Source: CAYOFK01 sp964403185
Lineage (GTDB): Bacteria; Bacteroidota; Bacteroidia; Bacteroidales; VadinHA17
Assembly (NCBI GenBank): GCA_964403185.1
Contig: CAYOFK010000014.1
Span: 1 to 26,755, forward strand
Length of the DNA: 26,755 bases
Reading direction: 5' to 3'
In this document: positions 1-8,285 of the stretch, in pieces
How positions within the stretch are numbered: position 1 is the first letter of the stretch
Layout: the number at the start of each line of letters is the position of its first letter
Notes under the pieces: generated by a model
Told to the model about the DNA's origin: nothing
What the model saw: the letters and a program-made list of their open reading frames with translations, nothing else
Database searches by the model: none
Made by a program: the position numbers and the translations under genes

Positions 1-45
1 ATAATTGAATATCTTCACATTCCCAACAGGCCTGATAACCGAGGT

Positions 46-903
46 ATGAACAATGCATCTGTAATATTTGATTTTTACCGGGAAACCGAACAATCTTTTC
101 ATCATTACCTGAAAGAAATCCCGGGTGTGTTTGAAACGGAAGATATCCACCAGTTCCGGGTAACAATAAAAAAGATCCGGGCCTGTTTTGAATTTTTTGA
201 AAAGGCAAGTGGAGGTGCCCTTAAAGCGTCAAAGTACTACTCGCTTGTTGTGCCGGTTTTTAAACTTGCCGGAATCATTCGTGAAAACCAGGTAAATACA
301 ATTCTGCTGAACGAATACGGAGCCCCTGAAGATGTCATTCATGTCTGGAAGAAGTTCATTGGTGAATCGGATAATAAGGACCGGGATGCACTCTCTAAAT
401 CCATACGGGAATTTAATCTCCGGGATTTCAGGGAGGCTGGAGAATCCATACGGAATTTTTGCCTTAGCGTGGAAGAAAGTGAATTGGTTGCCCTGGCAGG
501 ATCATTCATTCAACATAAAACCATTTCCATAAAGAAACTCATGGGAAAAAACTGGAATGACACCGTGGTACATAAGATCCGCATCAGGTTAAAAATCATC
601 AAACCCCTGCTGAACCTCCTCAGTCAAATCCCATACAGCAACTACAGGGAGACGGCGTTCATCAATCTGCGGGAAACTGAGAAACAAATCGGTGCCTGGC
701 ACGACCGGGTGATGCTGATTGCGGATTTGCAAAAACTATTTATGATTCCCCAACTCACCCCCGGACCACTGCTTGAGAAGATAAGAGACCTGATGCTCAG
801 GATCGGGGCAGATAACAACAAACTCCTGGAAGAAATACATATATGGATGGGCATCACCATGAAGGACCTCCAGTCAGGTATTCACAAGCAGCCACCGGAA
901 TAA
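46..903 (+). CDS. CHAD domain-containing protein
   Basis: This 285-residue protein is a single CHAD (conserved histidine alpha-helical) domain, an all-helical fold associated with polyphosphate binding. Two diagnostic basic helices are visible: H35-x2-R38-x3-K42-K43-x-R45 near the N-terminus and H176-x2-R179-x3-K183-x2-K186 in the second half, giving the internal two-fold pattern of the family. There is no signal peptide, no membrane segment and no fused CYTH/triphosphatase domain, so it is probably cytosolic. The ATG at 46 follows GAGG closely. The gene converges on the histidine kinase gene with only 35 bp between the stops. Its true neighbour lies upstream, outside the window. The fold is well supported; the cellular role (polyphosphate granule association) is inferred from the family. 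Confidence 0.85.
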   Translation: MNNASVIFDFYRETEQSFHHYLKEIPGVFETEDIHQFRVTIKKIRACFEFFEKASGGALKASKYYSLVVPVFKLAGIIRENQVNTILLNEYGAPEDVIHVWKKFIGESDNKDRDALSKSIREFNLRDFREAGESIRNFCLSVEESELVALAGSFIQHKTISIKKLMGKNWNDTVVHKIRIRLKIIKPLLNLLSQIPYSNYRETAFINLRETEKQIGAWHDRVMLIADLQKLFMIPQLTPGPLLEKIRDLMLRIGADNNKLLEEIHIWMGITMKDLQSGIHKQPPE

Positions 904-905
904 CA

Positions 906-920
906 ATTCGTCCGACGAAT
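906..920. terminator. Short hairpin between convergent genes
   Basis: The palindrome ATTCGT-CCG-ACGAAT (6-bp stem, 3-nt loop) sits three bases after the CHAD stop, in the 35-bp gap before the 3' end of the histidine kinase gene. Its position suits a bidirectional terminator, but there is no T-run on either side, so it may only be part of the recurring GGCTGAGG-type repeat described in the findings. Confidence 0.3.
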
Positions 921-938
921 ACAGGCTGAGGCGAAAGT

Positions 939-2285
939 TCAGTGGAATCCAATGACCACATCAAAAACCGTCCCCTTTCCGGGGGTGGACCGGACTGTAA
1001 TATATCCGCCAAGGGACCGTACTATCTGGTTGGAGATGCTCAATCCAATTCCGGTTCCTTTTGCTTTGGTGGTAAAAAACGGCACATAGATCTGATCAAG
1101 TACCTCGCTATCCATGCCCGCACCATTGTCTTCAAACCGGATGGCGATGCGTCCGGAACCGGACTCCCTGATGCCCACAACGATCCTGGGCTGTGGACTG
1201 CCCTCAACAGCATCCACGGCATTATTCATTAAGTTCAACAGGACCATATCAAGCAACTCCGGATCACTCTGAAAGTGCAGGGACTCCGCTTTATGATCAA
1301 TTTTCAATTCAATCCCCTTGCCGCCAATGAGTGACCGGAACAGGGCCTCTATACGGCTGGCCAGTTCATCCGTGCTGACGGATGTCATCCTTGGCGGAGG
1401 GATCCTGGTCATGGATTTATAGGCCTCGGTAAAATTCATCAATCCCTGGCTCCTGTCCATGATGGCTTCGAGTCCGGATCGAAGCTTTTTATAGGATTCG
1501 TTGCTGACATTCCGGTCCCGGCTTAAAAGATCATACAATGATGCACTTAAGGAGGATACCGGGGTCACCGAATTCATGATTTCATGGGTAAGGATGCGGA
1601 TCAGTTTTTGCCAGGCTATAATTTCCTGCTGCTCCAGTTCCTGTTTAATGTTCTGGGCGGAAACCAGTTTATAGTGTTGTTCGCCAAGCCTGAACTCCGT
1701 GCCCCGGATGGTCAGGGTTATGGAATGTTCAGATTTTGCATCCGTTTGAAAGCTACGCCGTTCATCCGGTTTGATCTCCCTGAACAGGGTGGCAATGCGT
1801 TCGTTAATGTTTTTCAAATACATGTCCTTCTTCAATCCGGGGGTGTCAAAATATTTCCTGAAGGCCTGATTCACCATATGAATGCGGTCCTCATCATCAA
1901 ATGAAATGATCCCCACCCTAACGTGTTCAAGCAGGGCCTGGAGGTATTGGAACTGCAGTTCCCTGTCGCGTCTCAATGTCTGGAACTTCTCTGACACTTC
2001 ATTCATAACTTCATAGAGTTGCCTGAACGTCCGGCCTTTTTTCATATTTCTGAAACGGAGGGTACTGTCTTCATTCTTGAGGGCGGCAAAAAAGGAGACC
2101 AGTTCCCTGTTTCTCCGGTCCACATAATAGAACAGTTCTATCAGGAGTCCAATGATAAACATTCCCAGGTAGGTTCCCCTGATATACTTGCCGGATACCA
2201 CAAGGTAATATGCCAAAAGGCCCAGCATGATCAACAGGATGACCAACCTGATAAATACGTTCCATCTAAAGCTTTTAAATCCCAT
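939..2285 (-). CDS. NtrB/NtrY-like sensor histidine kinase
   Basis: A 448-residue membrane histidine kinase that should phosphorylate the response regulator encoded immediately upstream. Two hydrophobic segments (about residues 11-30 and 38-55) are separated by only a few residues, so there is almost no extracytoplasmic sensor. A PAS-like domain follows (about 115-210, containing VGIISFDDEDR), then the H-box ILTHEIMNSVTPVSS with the probable phospho-acceptor H234. The ATP-binding domain shows the N-box (NLMNNAVDAVEG), G1 (EDNGAGMD) and F/G2 boxes (FFTTKAKGTGIGLSIS). Its start overlaps the regulator's stop by 11 nt, indicating translational coupling. The architecture resembles NtrB/NtrY/ZraS kinases that partner sigma-54 activators. 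The signal is unknown; the lack of a periplasmic domain suggests a membrane-internal or cytosolic cue. Confidence 0.93.
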   Translation of the reverse strand: MGFKSFRWNVFIRLVILLIMLGLLAYYLVVSGKYIRGTYLGMFIIGLLIELFYYVDRRNRELVSFFAALKNEDSTLRFRNMKKGRTFRQLYEVMNEVSEKFQTLRRDRELQFQYLQALLEHVRVGIISFDDEDRIHMVNQAFRKYFDTPGLKKDMYLKNINERIATLFREIKPDERRSFQTDAKSEHSITLTIRGTEFRLGEQHYKLVSAQNIKQELEQQEIIAWQKLIRILTHEIMNSVTPVSSLSASLYDLLSRDRNVSNESYKKLRSGLEAIMDRSQGLMNFTEAYKSMTRIPPPRMTSVSTDELASRIEALFRSLIGGKGIELKIDHKAESLHFQSDPELLDMVLLNLMNNAVDAVEGSPQPRIVVGIRESGSGRIAIRFEDNGAGMDSEVLDQIYVPFFTTKAKGTGIGLSISNQIVRSLGGYITVRSTPGKGTVFDVVIGFH

Positions 2286-3660
2286 ATCTGTTGATTCTAC
2301 GGTATAAAGCGCCGCGAGTCAAACCAAGTTCATCCGCCGCTTTACTCACATTGCCTTTGTATTTCTGAAGGCATTGCTCAATGGCCCGGCGCTCCAGTTC
2401 CGCCAGATTGAAACTGTCGGTTTTTTTTTCCGCCTGTAGTTGCCCTTTCAGAAAATTAAAATCAGCATGATCTATGCGTGGGGATTCGCTCAAAATAACG
2501 GCCCGTTCAATGGCGTGATGAAGTTCCCTGACATTTCCGCGCCAGGGCAGTGATTCCAATAGTTTCATTCCTTTATCAGAAATCGAAAGGTCTGGTTTTC
2601 TGTATTTTCCCGAAATCAGTTCCAAAAAGTAATTTGCCAGGAGTCTGACATCCCCCGGCCTGTCCCTCAGGGGTGGCAGCTCTATTTCTACCGTATTTAT
2701 GCGGTATAGCAGATCCTCCCTGAACCGGTCTGTTTGCACCATGGTTTTCAGGTCCAGATTGGTGGCACAAATCAAACGGATGTCAACATCAACGGCCTGG
2801 TTGCTTCCGACCCGGTAAACCTGTCTGTTTTCAAGGGCACTGAGGAGCTTGCTTTGCATGTTGAGAGGCAGGTTGCCAATTTCATCGAGAAACAGGGTTC
2901 CGCCTGAGGCTGCTTCAAAACGCCCGGTACGGTCTTCCTTTGCATCTGTAAAAGCCCCCTTTACATGGCCAAACAATTCGCTTTCAAACAGGTTTTCCGA
3001 AAGGGCTCCCAGATCCACAGAGATAAAAACAGCATCCGGGCGTTGCGACTGCCTGTGTATGGATCTGGCCGCCAGTTCCTTTCCGGTTCCATTTTCACCC
3101 AATATCAAAACATTGGCATCTGTGCCGGCAACCCTGGCAATGTCTGAACATACCTGTTTCATGACTTCAGATTGCCCCAGCATATCAGAATACCGGGCAT
3201 CGATCGTTTGGCTGAGGACCTGTTGCTGTACTTTCAGTAATGAGACTTTTTTTCGCGTTTCAATGAGCTTGAATGCAGCCGATACAGTGGATAATATTTT
3301 TTCATTCAGCCAGGGTTTGATGATAAAATCAAAGGCTCCGGCTTTCATTGCCTTTACCGCCATATGGATCCCCCCATAGGCAGTGATGACTACCACGCTA
3401 ATATCCAGATGGGCCTCTACGATCTTTTTAAGATATTTCAATCCTTCCCTCCCACTGGTATCTCCCGTTTTAAAATTCATATCCAGAAGGATCAGGTCAA
3501 CAGGTTCATTCCTGAGGATCTCCGGTATCCCTGCCGGATCCCCAAGGGTCAGAACAGGCGGGTAATACTGCTCCAGCAAGGTTTTCAGTGACAATAATAT
3601 GTAAGGATCATCATCCACCACCAGGATGCTTCCCTGCTCCTTTTGTACTTCATTCACCAT
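2275..3660 (-). CDS. Sigma-54-dependent response regulator (NtrC family)
   Basis: A 461-residue bacterial enhancer-binding protein with three domains. The receiver (about 1-130) has the acidic pocket VDDD, the phospho-acceptor D60 in LILLDMNF, T93 and K115. The AAA+ domain has Walker A ILGENGTGKE and Walker B TLFLDEIGN. The sigma-54 contact loop reads GAFTDA instead of the classical GAFTGA. The C-terminal Fis-type helix-turn-helix ends in GNVSKAADELGLTRGALYRR. The gene is first in a two-gene operon with the kinase and is divergent from the ABC permease gene. Between them lie two TGTCC-N6-GGAC(A/G) palindromes and a -24/-12 promoter facing the permease, which are the expected binding targets of this protein. 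I saw no convincing -24/-12 element facing this operon itself. Confidence 0.94.
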   Translation of the reverse strand: MVNEVQKEQGSILVVDDDPYILLSLKTLLEQYYPPVLTLGDPAGIPEILRNEPVDLILLDMNFKTGDTSGREGLKYLKKIVEAHLDISVVVITAYGGIHMAVKAMKAGAFDFIIKPWLNEKILSTVSAAFKLIETRKKVSLLKVQQQVLSQTIDARYSDMLGQSEVMKQVCSDIARVAGTDANVLILGENGTGKELAARSIHRQSQRPDAVFISVDLGALSENLFESELFGHVKGAFTDAKEDRTGRFEAASGGTLFLDEIGNLPLNMQSKLLSALENRQVYRVGSNQAVDVDIRLICATNLDLKTMVQTDRFREDLLYRINTVEIELPPLRDRPGDVRLLANYFLELISGKYRKPDLSISDKGMKLLESLPWRGNVRELHHAIERAVILSESPRIDHADFNFLKGQLQAEKKTDSFNLAELERRAIEQCLQKYKGNVSKAADELGLTRGALYRRINRYGI

Positions 3661-3698
3661 ACCTGTAAGGATATCAAAGATTCATAATGCAAGCGGCC

Positions 3699-3737
3699 TG
3701 TCCGGAATTGGACGGATATGTGTCCAATAATGGACAC
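3699..3737. promoter_or_regulatory. Twin enhancer palindromes (UAS) for the NtrC-type regulator
   Basis: Two inverted repeats of one form: TGTCC-GGAATT-GGACG at 3699-3714 and TGTCC-AATAAT-GGACA at 3721-3736. The second is extended by a G/C pair to the 18-mer at 3720-3737. Their centres are 22 bp apart, about two helical turns, as expected for cooperative binding of dimers of a Fis-type activator. They lie roughly 100 bp upstream of the predicted transcription start of the permease gene. The palindromes are seen directly; that the neighbouring regulator binds them is inferred. Confidence 0.7.
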
Positions 3738-3798
3738 TTTCAAATATATGAAAAAAAACGAAGATCGTATTTTGTTAATTTGCAATCTGTTATAATAA

Positions 3799-3815
3799 TT
3801 GGCATGTCAATTGGT
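3799..3815 (+). promoter_or_regulatory. Sigma-54 (-24/-12) promoter of the ABC permease gene
   Basis: TTGGCATGTCAATTGGT matches the sigma-54 consensus (TTGGCACG-N4-TTGCT) with GG at 3801-3802 and the -12 dinucleotide at 3813-3814, exactly 10 nt between them. The -12 pair is GG instead of GC and one base of CACG is changed. Initiation near 3826 leaves a leader of about 15 nt before the ATG at 3841. This is a strong reason not to use the in-frame TTG at 3799 as the start codon. Confidence 0.72.
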
Positions 3816-3840
3816 TTCATCTTTGAAAACTATTGAGATC

Positions 3841-6288
3841 ATGATACGTCATTTTTTTATTACTGTATTCAGAAACATCCTCAGGAACAAACTCAACAGT
3901 TTTATCAATATTTTCGGATTGGCCCTTGGCATTGCCACGAGTTTTTTGATCCTGACACACATCCGGTATGAATTGAGTTACGACCGTTTTTATCCCAAGG
4001 CCGACCGCATCTACCGGATCACCAATGAAGCGCATTACGGGGACCAGGTCCGGAACTGGGCACCAACCGCACCACTTCTGGCTGAAGAAATTGATGCCTA
4101 TTATCCCGAGATTGAAAAGTCCACTTATATAAGACAAATTCAATCTGTGGTACTCTCCTATCAACCTGCTGAATATCCTCTCAGGAGCTTCACAGAGCGC
4201 AACGGTTTTTTTACCGACTCGGCCGCTATTGACATCTTTGACATTGAGATCCTGAAAGGAAATCCTGCAACCGTACTGCAGAATGTGCACTCCATCATCA
4301 TCACTCCCAGGCTTGCAAAGAAGTATTTCGGGAAAGAAGATCCCATTGGAAAAACAATTCTAATGGAAAATATGTTACCACTTACGGTGACCGGTATTTT
4401 TGAGGAGCCCCCTGAAAATACCCATTTGAAAATTGATTTCCTGATAACCATGACCACCTTTAAGCAATTGCTTTATAAACAAGGATTGGAGGATCTTTAT
4501 AATGCAAAAACCTGGGCCGGAGTTTATACTTATGTTTTATTGAACGACAAAGCCCGGAAAGAACAGGTGGAAGCTAAATTACCGGATTTTAGTGTGGCCT
4601 ACTACCAGGAATCTGAGGAAAGAAGAGACAGTGTGTGGGCCATGCGTAAATTCTCATTACAACCCATAACAAGCATTCACCTGCACTCAAACCTTGAACA
4701 GGAGATCAGCAGGAACGGCAACTTCCTGTACATCCTCGTGTTCTCAATTACAGCCCTGTTTATTCTGTTCATTGCAGGGGTGAATTTTGTGAACATTACA
4801 ACCGCCCAGTCATTTAAACGCATGAAGGAAGTGGCGGTAAGGAAAATATCCGGCGCTCCCAGATCGCAAATGATCAGGCAATTTACCGGTGAGGCGGTCT
4901 TAATGACTCTCATTTCCGGGGTGTTGGGCATCCTGTTTATTGATTTCATGCTTCCTGTCTATAACAATTTGTCGGGTAAAACACTCAACATGACACAGAT
5001 CTTTTCGGCAGAAAACATTCTGATCATGGCAGGTATCGTTATTGCACTGGGGATTTTATCAGGTTTGTACCCCTCGGTTTTTGTTTCAGGATTCAAGCCG
5101 GCAAGCAGTATCAGGGGAATTAAGGACCCCGGATCCACATCCTCCCGTTTGCGTAAAGTACTTCTTGTTGTGCAGTTCATCCTTGCGGGATTTATGATCT
5201 TTTCAACTCTTGTGATCTACCAGCAGATGCGGTTTTTCACAACAAAGGACCTGGGATTTGACAAGCACAATCTGGTTGCCATCCGGTTGAACGGAGGGCT
5301 TACAGACCTTGCATTAAAGAATCCCAATACCCTCAAAGAAAAGATTCTCGCTTCCCCCCTTGCACTCGAAGCAAGCATCTTATCTACACTTCCGGGTGAA
5401 CGATATAGTGTTGAAGGTTTGCGACCCGACAGCATTCCGGATGATTCCGACCTGCCGTCCATACGGTTTCTCCGGGCTGATGAGGATTACATCACTACCC
5501 TTGGTTTGGAGTTGATTGACGGAAAGGACTATAAAGACCTTCCGGGGATGGAGCATGCATATATTTTAAATGAAACGGCTGTCCGTACCTTAAATCTCAG
5601 TAACCCGGTTGGCCGGCATGGAAAAAGCACCTTTGGCATGGACGGTGAGATCATTGGAGTGGTTAAGGATTTTCATTTTTCCTCACTGCATGAAAACATT
5701 GAGCCTATGGTAATTGAATACTTCAGGGATGAGGAGGGCCGGAGATTTGGCCTGGGTTATGTACTTGTTCGTTTATCGGATGGCCGTTTGCCGGAAGGCA
5801 TTGACCATCTTCGCAAGGCAGTCAGGGAACTTGTGCCCGATGCTGTTTTTAATCATACGGTACTGGAATCAAGCCTGGAAGCCCTGTATAAGGATGAGGC
5901 CAATGTCCTGAATCTGTTCAAGGCCTTTTCATTTCTGGCTATTTTTATAGCATCCCTGGGGCTGTTTGGCATTTCCGCTTATACCGTGGAATTGCGCACC
6001 AAGGAAATTGGCATACGAAAGACCTTCGGGGCCACGCTGCCCGAGGTGGTCCGCCTCATTTCAATAGAATTTATGGCCTACGTCCTCATTGCCATGATGG
6101 TTGCCATACCTGCCGGATGGTTTTTCATGAAACACTGGTTGCAAAATTTTGCATACCAGATAGACATATACTGGTGGATCATCGCCTTGTCCCTGCTCAT
6201 CACCCTGATGATTGCCTGGCTGGCGATCAGCTATCAGGCCATCCGGGCCGGTGGAAAGCACCCGGCGGACGCTCTCAGATATGAATAA
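3841..6288 (+). CDS. FtsX/MacB-type ABC transporter permease
   Basis: An 815-residue membrane protein of the large Bacteroidota ABC permease type, built as two FtsX/MacB_PCD repeats. Hydrophobic segments lie near residues 12-32, 296-320, 351-370, 390-413, 439-463, 691-715, 742-763 and 776-798, giving two four-helix halves, each with a long extracytoplasmic domain after its first helix. The second half carries the family motif TKEIGIRKTFGAT after a transmembrane segment; the matching motif in the first half is KEVAVRKISGA. Such proteins couple a cytosolic ATPase to export or mechanotransmission across the inner membrane. No ATPase gene is in the window, so it must use one encoded elsewhere. 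I start at ATG 3841 because upstream codons overlap the sigma-54 promoter. It is probably controlled by the divergent two-component system. The substrate is unknown. Confidence 0.92.
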   Translation: MIRHFFITVFRNILRNKLNSFINIFGLALGIATSFLILTHIRYELSYDRFYPKADRIYRITNEAHYGDQVRNWAPTAPLLAEEIDAYYPEIEKSTYIRQIQSVVLSYQPAEYPLRSFTERNGFFTDSAAIDIFDIEILKGNPATVLQNVHSIIITPRLAKKYFGKEDPIGKTILMENMLPLTVTGIFEEPPENTHLKIDFLITMTTFKQLLYKQGLEDLYNAKTWAGVYTYVLLNDKARKEQVEAKLPDFSVAYYQESEERRDSVWAMRKFSLQPITSIHLHSNLEQEISRNGNFLYILVFSITALFILFIAGVNFVNITTAQSFKRMKEVAVRKISGAPRSQMIRQFTGEAVLMTLISGVLGILFIDFMLPVYNNLSGKTLNMTQIFSAENILIMAGIVIALGILSGLYPSVFVSGFKPASSIRGIKDPGSTSSRLRKVLLVVQFILAGFMIFSTLVIYQQMRFFTTKDLGFDKHNLVAIRLNGGLTDLALKNPNTLKEKILASPLALEASILSTLPGERYSVEGLRPDSIPDDSDLPSIRFLRADEDYITTLGLELIDGKDYKDLPGMEHAYILNETAVRTLNLSNPVGRHGKSTFGMDGEIIGVVKDFHFSSLHENIEPMVIEYFRDEEGRRFGLGYVLVRLSDGRLPEGIDHLRKAVRELVPDAVFNHTVLESSLEALYKDEANVLNLFKAFSFLAIFIASLGLFGISAYTVELRTKEIGIRKTFGATLPEVVRLISIEFMAYVLIAMMVAIPAGWFFMKHWLQNFAYQIDIYWWIIALSLLITLMIAWLAISYQAIRAGGKHPADALRYE

Positions 6289-6431
6289 TACCGGTGTGTT
6301 GGCAGAAACTGAGCGTAAGGAAGTCCGGTTCCCGGTTCGCAACCAGGCTCCGGCTGAGCGTGGGAAAGTTGTTTAAATGGGAACCTGAACCCCTGATGTG
6401 AGACAGCTCCGGCACTGGCGTGCTGATCCTC

Positions 6432-6911
6432 TCAGTTCTCCGGTTTGTTCTCAATGGGCAGGTGCCTGTTAAAGTTTTCCTCAAGTGAAATAAACGTCTC
6501 GGTTCTTGTGATCCCCTCAATGCTTTGAAGTTTATCGGCAAGGACCATTTTCAGATGGTCATTGTTCCTTGCATACACCTTTATAAATATTGAATACGTA
6601 CCGGTGGTATAATGGCATTGTGTGATCTCCCCGATCTGTTTCAGTTCAGACACCACCCTTTGGTAGAGTCCCGCTTTTTCAAGATAGATGCCGATGTATG
6701 CACAAGTCCGGTATCCGATTTTCTTCGGGTCAACAAGAAACCGGGAGCCGGTGATCACACCCAGCATTTCCAGGCGTTTTACATGCTGGTGGACTGCCGC
6801 TCCTGAAACACCGCAACGCCGGGCAATTTCCAGGAAAGGCATGCGTGCATCCCCCAACAGGTAAGACAAGATGGAAAGGTCCAGAGTATCAATTCGTAAT
6901 TCTTTTTCCAT
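6432..6911 (-). CDS. Lrp/AsnC family transcriptional regulator
   Basis: A 159-residue Lrp/AsnC-type regulator starting MEKELRIDTLDLSILSYL. The N-terminal winged helix-turn-helix is recognisable in ARMPFLEIARRCGVSGAAVH followed by VKRLEMLGVITG. The C-terminal half is the RAM ligand-binding domain, with KQIGEITQCHYTTGTYSIFIKV and a final beta strand containing TRTETFISLEE. Such proteins form octamers that respond to amino acids. An alternative ATG two codons upstream (6917) cannot be excluded. The gene is divergent from asnA with 160 bp between the start codons, the same arrangement as asnC-asnA in Escherichia coli, where AsnC activates asnA when asparagine is scarce. A parallel role here is inferred from that context. 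It converges on the ABC permease gene across a 143-bp gap in which I recognise nothing. Confidence 0.92.
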   Translation of the reverse strand: MEKELRIDTLDLSILSYLLGDARMPFLEIARRCGVSGAAVHQHVKRLEMLGVITGSRFLVDPKKIGYRTCAYIGIYLEKAGLYQRVVSELKQIGEITQCHYTTGTYSIFIKVYARNNDHLKMVLADKLQSIEGITRTETFISLEENFNRHLPIENKPEN

Positions 6912-6957
6912 TTTCATTATTAAACATTTACTATTTAACACTTAAATAAGGTATTTA

Positions 6958-6976
6958 TTTACAATTATAAAGTAAA
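6958..6976. promoter_or_regulatory. Candidate AsnC/Lrp operator in the divergent gap
   Basis: TTTAC-N9-GTAAA forms an inverted repeat about midway between the regulator and asnA starts, next to a shorter AAATA-N3-TATTT palindrome at 6944-6956. The gap is very AT-rich, so chance palindromes are likely. Lrp-family proteins favour degenerate AT-rich sites, which fits but does not discriminate. Confidence 0.3.
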
Positions 6977-7032
6977 TTCAAATTAATTCAAAATATTTAT
7001 CTGTTTTACATCGTTTTTACTTACGAATCACA

Positions 7033-7040
7033 TATTTTTG
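7033..7040 (+). promoter_or_regulatory. Bacteroidota -7 element for asnA
   Basis: TATTTTTG matches the TAnnTTTG -7 consensus and lies 31 bp before the asnA ATG, predicting a leader of about 25 nt. A T-rich stretch about 20 nt upstream could serve as a weak -33 element. Confidence 0.45.
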
Positions 7041-7071
7041 TTAATTCTTGCTAATTTAAAAACCGGATGCC

Positions 7072-8109
7072 ATGAGCCGCTTCATCAAACCAAAAAATTA
7101 CAGACCCATCCTGGGCCTGAAACAAACAGAGAAGGCCATAAAACTTGTCAAGGATACCTTCCAGCAAAATCTGTCTGCCGAGTTGCGTTTGCGCCGGGTA
7201 ACAGCGCCGCTTTTTGTTTTAAAAGACACCGGCATCAATGACGACCTGAACGGTGTGGAACGAAAAGTGGATTTCACCATTAAAGACCTGGACAACTCCG
7301 TGGCGGAGGTGGTAAATTCACTGGCCAAATGGAAGCGTCTTGCACTGGCCGATTATATGATAGAACCCGGATTTGGGATCTATACCGATATGAATGCCAT
7401 TCGTCCTGATGAAGAACTTTCCAACCTGCATTCCATTTATGTGGACCAGTGGGACTGGGAGAGGGTCCTCACTGAGGAACAAAGAACGCCGGAATTTCTT
7501 GAGTTGATCGTAAATAAGCTGTATGAGATCCTTAAAAGAACCGAGTTTGTAATATTCGAGAACCATCCTGGAATCAGGCCCATCCTCCCCGAATCCATCA
7601 AACACCTGCATGCGGAGGAACTTCGCGAAGAATACCCCGGCCTTTCTCCTGCGGAGCGGGAGGCAAAGGTTGCAAAAAAATATGGCGCTGTATTTATCTC
7701 AGGAATTGGCGGGGCACTGGGCGACGGCAGCATACACGATGGCCGGGCCCCGGACTATGACGACTGGAGCTCTCCGGGGAAGAACGGATTTTCAGGTTTG
7801 AACGGAGACATCATTCTGTGGAACCCCATCCTGGAAATGGCGTTCGAGATCTCATCCATGGGCATCAGGGTGAACAGGGAGTCCCTGCTCAAACAACTGG
7901 AGATCACCCATACCCTGGAAAGGAAAAATCTGTATTTTCACCGGCGCCTGCTGAACGGGGAACTCCCCGCATCCATTGGCGGCGGTTTCGGCCAGTCCCG
8001 GATCTGCATGTTTTTCCTGCGTAAGGCCCATATTGGGGAAATCCAATGCAGCATCTGGCCAGATGACATGCGGCAGGAGTGTAAAAAACACAACATCATC
8101 CTGGTATAG
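7072..8109 (+). CDS. asnA: Aspartate--ammonia ligase (asparagine synthetase A)
   Basis: The 345-residue protein matches AsnA, which makes L-asparagine from aspartate, ammonia and ATP through an aspartyl-AMP intermediate. It is a cytosolic class-II aminoacyl-tRNA-synthetase-like enzyme. Family motifs seen include LRRVTAPLFV near the N-terminus, LNGVERKVDF, KWKRLALADY, the YVDQWDWE segment and the C-terminal ATP-site segment SIGGGFGQSRICMFFL. The length is close to that of bacterial AsnA (about 330-345). The ATG at 7072 gives a natural N-terminus (MSRFIKPKNYRPI). The gene is divergent from an AsnC/Lrp regulator that probably controls it, and it converges on pyrD across a 650-bp repeat-filled gap. 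Confidence 0.96.
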   Translation: MSRFIKPKNYRPILGLKQTEKAIKLVKDTFQQNLSAELRLRRVTAPLFVLKDTGINDDLNGVERKVDFTIKDLDNSVAEVVNSLAKWKRLALADYMIEPGFGIYTDMNAIRPDEELSNLHSIYVDQWDWERVLTEEQRTPEFLELIVNKLYEILKRTEFVIFENHPGIRPILPESIKHLHAEELREEYPGLSPAEREAKVAKKYGAVFISGIGGALGDGSIHDGRAPDYDDWSSPGKNGFSGLNGDIILWNPILEMAFEISSMGIRVNRESLLKQLEITHTLERKNLYFHRRLLNGELPASIGGGFGQSRICMFFLRKAHIGEIQCSIWPDDMRQECKKHNIILV

Positions 8110-8122
8110 ATTGGTATGCCTT

Positions 8123-8160
8123 GGGTTGAAGGGTTGAAGGGTTGAAGGGTTGAAGGGTTG
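8123..8160. repeat. Octanucleotide tandem repeat (GGGTTGAA)n
   Basis: Four perfect copies of GGGTTGAA plus a six-base partial copy begin 14 bp after the asnA stop. The tract lies outside any reading frame I trust, so slippage here would not change a protein. Confidence 0.9.
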
Positions 8161-8285
8161 TATCAAAAGTCAGATTACATATCATTCCTGCGAAAGCAGG
8201 AATCCATAAGAGCCTGATTTTCATATCACAAATATTCCGTATCAAATACGGAATGATGCCATTAGGTTGCTTTTGAGACAGCCCC
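8155..8285. mobile_element. MITE-like element with imperfect terminal inverted repeats
   Basis: The left end GGGTTGTATCAAAAG (8155-8169) and the right end, read on the minus strand as GGGGCTGTCTCAAAAG (8270-8285), match at 13 of 15 positions. Between them are two perfect hairpins: ATTCCTGC-GAAA-GCAGGAAT at 8184-8203 and ATTCCGTAT-CAA-ATACGGAAT at 8234-8254. The element is about 130 bp and has no coding capacity, so it would depend on a transposase in trans. The left end merges with the octamer array, so its exact border and any target duplication cannot be read. Confidence 0.5.

Noticed and set aside
3799..3840. N-terminal extension of the ABC permease from a TTG codon
   Set aside because: The 14 extra codons overlap a good sigma-54 promoter and are not needed for the family's usual start; ATG 3841 gives the typical N-terminus.
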